From: Zoogloea sp.
Lineage (GTDB): Bacteria; Pseudomonadota; Gammaproteobacteria; Burkholderiales; Rhodocyclaceae
Assembly (NCBI RefSeq): GCF_028689785.1
Contig: NZ_JAQVCN010000040.1
Span: 1 to 44,220 of the forward strand
Length of the DNA: 44,220 nt
Direction of reading: 5' to 3'
Shown piece by piece: positions 27,491 through 33,679 of the stretch. Each line of letters begins with the position of its first letter. Position 1 is the stretch's first letter. The notes below the pieces were generated by a model, which saw only the letters and a list, made by a program, of their open reading frames with translations, searched no databases and was not told the origin of the DNA. Position numbers and translations under genes: made by a program.

Positions 27491-28387
27491 TCAAAACTGT
27501 CGATGGACGATGAAGCGCGTCAGCTCGGAGAGGCGGCGCGCCGGCTCTCCAAAGGCCGCCAGGCGATCCAGCGCGTCCTGGCACATCTCTTCGGCCAGCG
27601 CCCGGGCGCGGGTTACGCCCAGCAGGCTGACGTAGGTCGGCTTGTCGTTGGCGGCGTCTTTGCCGGCAGTCTTTCCCAGCGTGGCGGTGTCGGCTTCGGC
27701 GTCGAGGATGTCATCGACAATCTGGAAGAGCAGGCCGATGACCTTGCCGACGTGATCCAGTGAGGTCATTTCATCGTCGTTCAGATTGCGGCCGCATTGT
27801 ACGCCAAGGCCGACTGCAGCCCGGATCAGGGCGCCGGTCTTGTGGATGTGCATGAACTCCAGCTCGGACAGATTCAGCTGCAACCCCACCGAAGCCAGGT
27901 CGATGGCCTGCCCACCAGCCATGCCGCGGGATCCCGAGGCGATGGCCAATTGCCGGAGCATGCCTAGCTGGCGCTGGGGGTCGTCGCTCACGGGGGCCTC
28001 GGCAAGATGCTGAAAGGCCAGGGTCTGCAGAGCATCTCCGACGAGGAGGGCGGTGGCGTCGTCAAATTGAACGTGAACGGTGGGCTTGCCGCGGCGCAGG
28101 GTGTCATCGTCCATGCATGGCATGTCGTCGTGCACCAGCGAGTAGGCGTGGATCATCTCGAGGGCGCAGCCCACCCGGTCGAGGCGCTCGGGCGTGGCGC
28201 CGCTGATGTCGCCGGCGGCGTGAACGAGCAGTGGGCGCACGCGCTTGCCGCCACCCAGGACGGCATAACGCATCGCTTCATGGAGGCGGGTGGGGGTGAT
28301 CGCAGGGACGGGGAGGGCGCGGTCCAGGGCGGACTCCATGCGCTCCTGGATATGGGTCATCCACTGGCTGAAGCTCGGCGTGCTCAT
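27491..28387 (-). CDS. ispA: Farnesyl (polyprenyl) diphosphate synthase
   Basis: 298 residues. A trans-prenyltransferase that adds isopentenyl diphosphate to dimethylallyl and geranyl diphosphate. The first aspartate-rich motif is DDMPCMDDD at 87-95, with the two-residue insertion typical of bacterial FPP synthases; the second is DDILD. GGGKRVRPLLVHA and GQAIDLAS are also present. The ATG overlaps the xseB stop (ATGA, 28384-28387). The order xseB-ispA-dxs is the same as in E. coli. Confidence 0.97.
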   Translation of the reverse strand: MSTPSFSQWMTHIQERMESALDRALPVPAITPTRLHEAMRYAVLGGGKRVRPLLVHAAGDISGATPERLDRVGCALEMIHAYSLVHDDMPCMDDDTLRRGKPTVHVQFDDATALLVGDALQTLAFQHLAEAPVSDDPQRQLGMLRQLAIASGSRGMAGGQAIDLASVGLQLNLSELEFMHIHKTGALIRAAVGLGVQCGRNLNDDEMTSLDHVGKVIGLLFQIVDDILDAEADTATLGKTAGKDAANDKPTYVSLLGVTRARALAEEMCQDALDRLAAFGEPARRLSELTRFIVHRQF

Positions 28388-28602
28388 GCAGAAGGGGCTT
28401 CCGTGTCGGTGGTTTCAAGGATGCGGATGCTCTGCTCGGCCTTGCTCAGGACATCCTGGCACTGACGCAGCAGCGTGGTGCCGCGCTGGTAGGCGGCCAG
28501 CGCCTGGTCGAGGGGGAGCTGGCTGTTTTCCATCTCCTGAACGATGGATTCCAGCTCGGAGACGGCGGATTCGAAACTGGGAGACTTGGAGGGCTTGACC
28601 AT
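28384..28602 (-). CDS. xseB: Exodeoxyribonuclease VII small subunit
   Basis: 72 residues. XseB binds in several copies to the large subunit XseA to form exonuclease VII, which degrades single-stranded DNA. The family pattern is clear: SFESAVSELESIVQEMENSQ, then LPLDQALAAYQRGTTLLRQC and LSKAEQSIRIL. The ATG is at 28602. It is first gene of the xseB-ispA-dxs-folE2 run. xseA is not in the window. Confidence 0.96.
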   Translation of the reverse strand: MVKPSKSPSFESAVSELESIVQEMENSQLPLDQALAAYQRGTTLLRQCQDVLSKAEQSIRILETTDTEAPSA

Positions 28603-28653
28603 GCGTGGCCGGATCCAACGTGGGGAAACCGTAAAAATAGCCTATGGCCGGGC

Positions 28654-28682
28654 TTCAGGTCAAACGCGTAATAATATATAAT
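28654..28682 (+). promoter_or_regulatory. Candidate promoter of the Rieske oxygenase gene
   Basis: A perfect TATAAT at 28677-28682 lies 47 bp before the ATG at 28730, in an AT-rich patch (ATAATATATAAT) unusual for this GC-rich region. The -35 position with a 17-bp spacer is TTCAGG, a weak match, so an activator may be needed. The 127-bp gap must also hold the xseB promoter; none was clear. Confidence 0.5.
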
Positions 28683-28729
28683 CTCGGGTTTTACGTTTCG
28701 GGCTTTCGCTTTGAATCAGGGGGTTCGGG

Positions 28730-29833
28730 ATGTCTGACATTGCTTCTCAGGCACTTCTTTCGCCGGCGGTTTCCCAGTTGCCGGTCTCGTGGTACTTCGA
28801 TGACAGGATTTTCGAGCTGGAGAAGCGTCTCCTCTTCGATGCCGGTCCTGGCTACGTCGGCCACGAGCTGATGGTGCCGGAAGTCGATCAGTATCGCTCT
28901 CTCGAATGGCTGGATCACTCGAAGCTGCTGATTAACCGGGGCGATGGTTTCTATCAGATGTCCAACATCTGCCGCCATCGTCAGGCCATCATGCTGCAGG
29001 GGACCGGCCAAGCCGATCGGAACATCGTCTGCCCGATCCATCGCTGGACGTACAACCCGGATGGTCTGCTCATCGGCGCGCCCCATTTTGCCGAGAAGCC
29101 CTGCCTCAATCTGCAACGTCAGAAGCTAGAGAGCTGGCAGGGCCTGCTTTTCAAGGGGCCTCGTTCCGCCAATGCGGATCTGGCCGGGATGCAGGTTGGA
29201 GGTGAGCTGAACTTTGCGGGCTACAAGCTCGATAAGGTCGAGATCCACGAGTGCAATTACAACTGGAAGACCTTCATTGAGGTGTACCTCGAGGACTACC
29301 ATGTGGTGCCCTTCCATCCGGGGCTCGGCCAGTTCGTCACCTGTGACGACCTGACCTGGCAGTTCGGCGAGTGGTATTCGGTGCAGCGGGTCGGTATTAC
29401 TTCCCTGCAGAAGCCCGGTTCGCCCACCTACAAGCGTTGGCATGAGGCCGTGATGGCTTACCATGGGGGCGAGATGCCGAAACATGGGGCGATCTGGCTC
29501 ACCTACTTCCCCAATATCATGGTTGAGTGGTATCCCCATGTGTTGGTGGTAAGCACCCTGATCCCCACGGATGTCAACAAGACCACCAACGTGGTTGAGT
29601 TCTACTACCCGGAGGAAATCCTCGAGTTCGAGCGAGATATGGTTGAGGCCGAGCAAGCCGCGTACATGGAAACCGCCGTCGAAGACGACGATATCGGCGA
29701 GCGCATGGATCGAGGCCGCCTGGCTCTGCTGAAGGAAGGGCGCAACGAGGTGGGGCCGTACCAGTCGCCCTACGAGGACGGGATGCAGCATTTCCACGAG
29801 TTCTACCGGCGCATCATCCAGCCACATATCTGA
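28730..29833 (+). CDS. Rieske-type ring-hydroxylating oxygenase alpha subunit
   Basis: 367 residues. The Rieske [2Fe-2S] ligands are C81-x-H83 (ICRHRQA) and C101-x2-H104 (VCPIHRW). The mononuclear iron site is marked by NYNWKTFIEVYLEDYHVVPF, giving H191 and H196 as ligands with an acidic third ligand expected near residue 320-330 (EDDDIGERMD). It has the overall pattern of small alpha subunits that hydroxylate or demethylate without a beta subunit. No ferredoxin or reductase gene is adjacent, so electrons must come from elsewhere. It is divergent from xseB-ispA-dxs; a role in isoprenoid or lipid modification is only a contextual guess. GGGGG precedes the ATG by 7-8 nt. Confidence 0.9.
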   Translation: MSDIASQALLSPAVSQLPVSWYFDDRIFELEKRLLFDAGPGYVGHELMVPEVDQYRSLEWLDHSKLLINRGDGFYQMSNICRHRQAIMLQGTGQADRNIVCPIHRWTYNPDGLLIGAPHFAEKPCLNLQRQKLESWQGLLFKGPRSANADLAGMQVGGELNFAGYKLDKVEIHECNYNWKTFIEVYLEDYHVVPFHPGLGQFVTCDDLTWQFGEWYSVQRVGITSLQKPGSPTYKRWHEAVMAYHGGEMPKHGAIWLTYFPNIMVEWYPHVLVVSTLIPTDVNKTTNVVEFYYPEEILEFERDMVEAEQAAYMETAVEDDDIGERMDRGRLALLKEGRNEVGPYQSPYEDGMQHFHEFYRRIIQPHI

Positions 29834-29854
29834 GGTCCAGGCCCAATAAGAAAG

Positions 29855-29871
29855 GGAGCCAGCAGGCTCCC
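29855..29871. repeat. Direct repeat/hairpin, left flank of IS copy 2
   Basis: GGAGCC-AGCA-GGCTCC within GGGAGCC-AGCA-GGCTCCCC, preceded by AAA; 21 bp after the Rieske stop. It is identical over 17 bp to 30759-30775. The stem is the same as at copy 1 but the loop differs (AGCA against GGAT). Confidence 0.75.
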
Positions 29872-29881
29872 CAGACTGCTG

Positions 29882-29910
29882 ACAAACCCCCGGTTTTTCC
29901 GGGGGTTTGT
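29882..29910. terminator. Subterminal hairpin inside IS copy 2, left end
   Basis: ACAAACCCCCGG-TTTTT-CCGGGGGTTTGT is a perfect 12-bp stem with a 5-nt loop. It overlaps the inverted end. The same structure with one change is present in copy 1 at about 2668-2696. It would fold in transcripts from either side and may help terminate entering or leaving transcription, though it has no long T-run. Confidence 0.6.
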
Positions 29911-29970
29911 GCTTTCTGAAGCCCTCTCCGACGACAGGAAGCGCCCGGTAGCGGCCTGCGCCCGTGGCGC

Positions 29971-30696
29971 TCATCTGGAGAAAGAGGAGATGTTGGCCGC
30001 GTAGAGCGCTTGGAGGGCGTGGTAAAGCCGGAATTTCGGGCCAAAAAGGGCGGCCGCCCGACGGGCCAGCAGCAGGGCGATCTTCTTCATGTTCTGACAG
30101 GCGGCCGAGAGCAGGCATTGGGCTTGAACCTTGGCCAGTCCGCGAAAGCGGGCGTAGCGATGCCCATGCAACTCCTTGGCGTCGGCAAAGCTGCGTTCAA
30201 CGGTTCCCTTGCGGGGCGCGTAGAGGTAGCAGTCGGTCTTCGGATCGTAGGCGTACTCGCGTTTGTCGAAGCACCCCTCCCGGTGGCTGGGGCGGCCGTA
30301 GCCCATCCCCCCATACAGGCCGCGCCCGCCGATGAGCTTGTGCTCGATCCCCGTCCAGGCAAAGCGACGCCGCCGGTTCTGGCTCAGCGTGGAGGCATCG
30401 GGTACCTTGTCTGTCAGGTGCAGCCCGAGAAACCAGCGGTAGGCCACATTGACCTCGATCTCGCGTACCAACCGACGCTCGGAGCGCGCCTCGAACAGCT
30501 GGCCGATGAACAGCACCACCGGATCGATGGCCGGGCGGCCCTTGTTCGCGCAATACAGTCCTTCGCACTTCTCGCGGATGACGTCGAAGCGGATGTGAGT
30601 GTCGATCAGGCGAAGCAGGTGATCACGCGGAACCAGTTGGTCCAACGTCACCCTCTCCAGTTCGGTCTGAGCGGTGGCGGCAGCAGGCTTGAGCAT
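29971..30696 (-). pseudogene. Internally deleted IS1182-family transposase, frame intact (241 aa)
   Basis: The N-terminal part (QLVPRDHLLRLIDTHIRFDV, then RRLVREIEVNVAYRWFLGL and VPDASTLSQNRRRRF) is the conserved N-terminal domain of IS1182-family transposases. After FAWTGIEHKLIG it jumps to YGGMGYGRPSHREG and KREYAYDPKTDCYLYAP, then directly to RKGTVERSFADAKELHGHRY. From family knowledge the missing pieces are the central catalytic part with the first two DDE aspartates and a Cys-rich segment. The third acidic region (VERSFADAKE) remains. All losses kept the frame, so a stable protein could be made, but it cannot be a normal transposase. The TATAAT at 30701-30706 lies only a few bases before the ATG. 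Confidence 0.85.
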
Positions 30697-30707
30697 GCCG
30701 ATATTAT

Positions 30708-30738
30708 AAAAAACAAGCCCCCGGCGGGCGGGGGCTTG
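30708..30738 (-). terminator. Hairpin plus T6 upstream of the transposase frame in IS copy 2
   Basis: On minus, CAAGCCCCC-GCCCGCC-GGGGGCTTG (30738-30714) is followed by TTTTTT and then TATAATATCGGCATG. This is an intrinsic terminator placed just before the transposase start, so outside transcription into the element would be stopped. The same arrangement is kept in copy 1 at about 2225-2253. Confidence 0.65.
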
Positions 30739-30758
30739 GGGCTTTGTCAGCAGTCTGA

Positions 30759-30781
30759 GGAGCCAGCAGGCTCCCTTTTTT
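30759..30781. terminator. Direct repeat/terminator hairpin with T-run, right flank of IS copy 2
   Basis: GGAGCC-AGCA-GGCTCC followed by C and six T residues: an intrinsic terminator on plus. It is the second copy of the 17-bp repeat at 29855-29871. Before insertion the site was probably AAAGGGAGCC-AGCA-GGCTCCC-TTTTTT, a shared terminator of the Rieske and TolC genes. Confidence 0.7.
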
Positions 30782-30825
30782 ATTGCCTGCTCCCATTCCG
30801 TAAGGGGGCAGGAGCCAGAGAGGAA

Positions 30826-32661
30826 TCAGCGATTCGATTCTCGGACGATCTTCCACTGCCCGTTTTCGAGCTCGTAATGGAGTGTCTTGGGTGTGGTGTC
30901 CTTGAAGTCGGTAGAGCGGTAGTTTTGGGTGAAGCTGGCCTCGGCGGCGGTGGCGGAGATGCTGTGCACCTTCACGTTTTCAACTGCTACGCTGATCTCG
31001 CCGGGTTTCGCGAGGCGCTTCTCGCGCATGGCCATCCAGGCGTCGAGCTTGCCCTGTTCGGGCTGGAAACGGCTCGAATAGAAAGCCTTGTAACCCTTGA
31101 AGTCCTTCGCCGACCAGGCGGCAGCCCAGGACTTGACCAGCGGTTCAAGCGCTGGGACGCTGGCCTGCGTGGCGGCAGGAATGGCCGCCGCCGCCATGGC
31201 GTTCGTAACCGGGAGGGGCACCGGAGCAGGCTCGGGACGGCCGCGCATGGCGCCCACGGTGTCTAGCGGGGCAACGATGGGCAGTTCGGTGCTGCACTGC
31301 AGGTTCTCGTCCTGGGCGGCGTCGCTACGGCCCGCTTCCTCGGGTGCCGTCCGGGCAACGGGGGTAAGTTGCACGCTGGGCAGGATACGGTGAGTCTGCG
31401 TGAGCACGCGGAGCTCGGCCTGGGTCAGGTCGTAGCGGGCGCGTACGGTGGCGCGCTTGGCATCGAAAAGTTCGTTTTCGGTGTTGAGCACGTCGAGCAG
31501 GCTGCGTTGTCCGATGTCGAACTGTTGCCGGTAAGCATCCCGGGCCTTCTCTGTGGAAAGCTGGTGCTGTTCCAGATAGATCAGTTGCTCCTTGAGCTTC
31601 TTGACGTCGTTCCATGCAATCGCAGTCTGCTGGCGCACGTCGCGGCAAGCTTTGTCACGCAGATCTGTAGCGTTGTAGAGCTGCTCGTGGGACTGGCGGA
31701 TACGGGCTTCGTCGGAGCCGCCCTTGTAGAGATTCCAGTTGAGCAGTACCTGCAGGGCGGTGGAATTGGTTTCACCGCTCACGCCGAGCAGGTTCTTATC
31801 CATGCCGGTGCTGGCACGCAGTTCGACGGTGGGCAGATTGTTGGCCCGCTGGACGTCAATGTTGGCGCGGGACGCACGAATGTTTGCGACCGCCGCCCGG
31901 AAGGCCGGGTTGTCGGTGATGGCCTGGCGCAGTACATCCTTCTCGAGGGGCAGTTGCTGGCCCAGTGCGGGAGCGACTTCCAGCGTGTCTGCCGGCGCTT
32001 CGCCAACCACACGCTGGTAGCGCTGGCTGACGTCGTGGAGGTTGGAGCTTTCGGTGAGCCAGTTGGACTGGGCCAGGGCCAGGCGACCGAAGGCCTGTTC
32101 CAGGTCGACGCGGCGGCCTACACCGGCCTTCACCCGGCGTTCGATCTGATCCACGGTTTCCTTGTGGATAGCCCAGTTCTCCTGAGCCAGCTTGCTCAGC
32201 TCGCGGTAACGCTGGACGTCAAGATAGGCCCGGGCGGCTTCGAATGCGGTCTCGTCGGTGGTACCGAGGAGTTCGTAGTAGCGCACGGCCCTGGCAAAGC
32301 CCAGCCGCTTAACATCGTTGCCGGTGGCGAAGCCATCAAAAATCAGCTGACGCAGCTGTAGCTGATAGCCGGGGCGGGTGTAGGTGTCGGAGGGCGTGGT
32401 CGGGGTTTCGCGGCGTTCGCGGCCGGTGTAACCCTGCAGATCGATGCGTGGAAACAGGCCGCCGCGGGCCACATCACGCTCGGCATCGGAGGCCTGGTAG
32501 TTGTGCAGACGGGCGAGCACTTCGGGGTTGCGGAGAACGGCCTTTTCGATGGCGTCCGGCAGGGTGCCGGGGGTGCCGGCCTGGGCGGAGGAGAGTGCCA
32601 CGAAACAGAGAGCGAGGCTGGCGGAGAGCTTTGTTGCTTTGAACATTGTCATCTCGGTCAT
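30826..32661 (-). CDS. TolC-family outer-membrane channel (LapE-like) with extra C-terminal NTF2-like domain
   Basis: 611 residues, or 606 from ATG 32646, which gives a cleaner signal peptide (MFKATKLSASLALCFVALSS, cut after AQA). Residues of about 30-440 are an outer-membrane efflux protein with the TolC duplication: LPDAIEKAVLRNPEVLARLH, QLRQLIFDGFATGNDVKRL and in the second half LQVLLNWNLYKGGSDEARI and DIGQRSLLDVLNTENELFDA. Known homologues are the outer channel of type I secretion; in Pseudomonas fluorescens LapE holds LapA in the outer membrane. After a Pro/Ala linker, residues of about 500-611 form a domain resembling the SnoaL/NTF2 or Cds6 type (VKSWAAAWSAKDFKGYKAFY ... HYELENGQWKIVRE), not part of classical TolC. 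It is divergent from lapG. Confidence 0.9.
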   Translation of the reverse strand: MTEMTMFKATKLSASLALCFVALSSAQAGTPGTLPDAIEKAVLRNPEVLARLHNYQASDAERDVARGGLFPRIDLQGYTGRERRETPTTPSDTYTRPGYQLQLRQLIFDGFATGNDVKRLGFARAVRYYELLGTTDETAFEAARAYLDVQRYRELSKLAQENWAIHKETVDQIERRVKAGVGRRVDLEQAFGRLALAQSNWLTESSNLHDVSQRYQRVVGEAPADTLEVAPALGQQLPLEKDVLRQAITDNPAFRAAVANIRASRANIDVQRANNLPTVELRASTGMDKNLLGVSGETNSTALQVLLNWNLYKGGSDEARIRQSHEQLYNATDLRDKACRDVRQQTAIAWNDVKKLKEQLIYLEQHQLSTEKARDAYRQQFDIGQRSLLDVLNTENELFDAKRATVRARYDLTQAELRVLTQTHRILPSVQLTPVARTAPEEAGRSDAAQDENLQCSTELPIVAPLDTVGAMRGRPEPAPVPLPVTNAMAAAAIPAATQASVPALEPLVKSWAAAWSAKDFKGYKAFYSSRFQPEQGKLDAWMAMREKRLAKPGEISVAVENVKVHSISATAAEASFTQNYRSTDFKDTTPKTLHYELENGQWKIVRESNR

Positions 32662-32946
32662 GGGAGGTGAGGGGACGGCATACGCGTCGTCACGGGGGTC
32701 ACGGACTCAGGTCCGGAATAAGGCCAGATTCTATGCGTCGTTCGGAGCTTGCCTTGAGCATTATTTCTTGCTCGTGGCGGATGTGCCGACTGGATGAATG
32801 CCTTGAATAAATATTTCACAGTTGACGGGTGGAGAACCCGAAGCTTAACTTTTTCCGCGCCCCGCCGTTGATTCAAGCTGGTTCGGCCCGAATATCCACT
32901 CATCCAGAAGGCATCTCCGCTGCAGGGCGGTCCGCAAGGGTCGCCC
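32662..32946. other. Divergent intergenic region between the TolC-like gene and lapG
   Basis: 285 bp holding the promoters of both sides of the Lap locus. On plus a candidate promoter is annotated at 32822-32850. The stretch 32740-32830 is AT-richer than the surroundings. I found no perfect palindrome that would mark an operator, and no small ORF that I would support. Confidence 0.5.
32822..32850 (+). promoter_or_regulatory. Candidate promoter of lapG-lapD
   Basis: TTGACG (32822-32827, five of six consensus bases), 17-bp spacer, TTAACT (32845-32850, three of six). The lapG ATG is 97 bp downstream of the -10 box. Moderate match only. Confidence 0.4.
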
Positions 32947-33669
32947 ATGGTTTCCACCTCCTCAATGCCATTCAGTTTCCCCTTTCCTTGCCCGTCCGTC
33001 CTTGCGGTCATCCGCCGTCAGGGTGGCGTAATGGGGGCTGTCTGCATGCTGAGCATCGGGCTGGCCCTGGGGGGCTTCGAGGTGGAGCGCATGCGCCAGG
33101 TTGCGCAGCAGCGCTTCGGCCCGGCGGGTAGCGAGGCAGTTGATGCATGGCGTAGCGCGGTCGGCGGGTGGCGTGGCTTGAACGAAGACGAGCAACTGCG
33201 CCGGATCAATGAGTATTTCAACCGGCGCATCCGCTTTGCCGAGGACAGCGTGGTGTGGTCCCAGGCGGATTACTGGGCCACGCCTCTGGAGACAATGGCC
33301 CGGGGGGCAGGGGATTGTGAGGACTTTGTCTTTGCGAAGTACTTTACCCTGCGTGAGTTGGGGGTGCCGGAAGATCGCTTGCGCATGACCTATGTACGGG
33401 CGCAGGTGGGAGGGGCTGGCAGCAGCGTGAGTCAGGCTCACATGGTGCTGAGCTACTACCGTTCGCCTGAAGCGGTCCCCCTGGTGCTCGACAACCTCAT
33501 CACAGAGATCCGGCCGGCAAATGCACGCCCCGACCTTGTGCCGGTCTTCAGTTTCAATATGCAAGGGGTCTTTGTCGGCGGAGCTGCCCAGGCCACCAGC
33601 CCGGTGGATCGGGTGTCCCGTTGGCGGGAGCTGCTCCTGCGCATGCGTTCGGAAGGCTACACGCCTTGA
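32947..33669 (+). CDS. lapG: LapG-type periplasmic cysteine protease
   Basis: 240 residues. Bacterial transglutaminase-like cysteine proteinase (BTLCP, DUF920). In known systems LapG cuts the N-terminal retention module of the LapA adhesin after a di-alanine, releasing it from the cell. The catalytic triad is visible as C124 (GAGDCEDFVFAKYF), H165 (SQAHMVLSYY) and D182 (LVLDNL). YWATPLETMARG before the cysteine is also a LapG hallmark. An N-terminal hydrophobic stretch (VMGAVCMLSIGLALGG, about 28-43) is the signal or anchor. ATG 32947 has AAGGG 6 nt upstream. lapD starts 10 bp after its stop, so the protease and its inhibitor are in one operon. Confidence 0.95.
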   Translation: MVSTSSMPFSFPFPCPSVLAVIRRQGGVMGAVCMLSIGLALGGFEVERMRQVAQQRFGPAGSEAVDAWRSAVGGWRGLNEDEQLRRINEYFNRRIRFAEDSVVWSQADYWATPLETMARGAGDCEDFVFAKYFTLRELGVPEDRLRMTYVRAQVGGAGSSVSQAHMVLSYYRSPEAVPLVLDNLITEIRPANARPDLVPVFSFNMQGVFVGGAAQATSPVDRVSRWRELLLRMRSEGYTP

Positions 33670-33679
33670 AGGAATCGAT

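Larger units (their letters stand above)
29854..30775 (-). mobile_element. IS1182-like element (copy 2) with internally deleted transposase
   Basis: About 920 bp in the convergent gap between the Rieske and TolC genes. Perfect 15-bp inverted ends CAGACTGCTGACAAA lie at 29872-29886 and, as complement, 30743-30757. Outside them the 17 bases GGAGCCAGCAGGCTCCC are directly repeated at 29855-29871 and 30759-30775, each a hairpin with an AGCA loop. Just inside each end is another hairpin (29882-29910 and 30714-30738). The element is inverted relative to copy 1 at 2186-2726 and shares its termini and 3' transposase part. Full-length IS1182-family members usually encode 400-550 residues; here only 241 codons remain. 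Confidence 0.9.

Noticed and set aside
33521-33679. N-terminal extension of LapD into lapG
   Set aside because: The extension would replace the family's start at the first membrane helix and overlaps lapG; ATG 33680 has a good Shine-Dalgarno.
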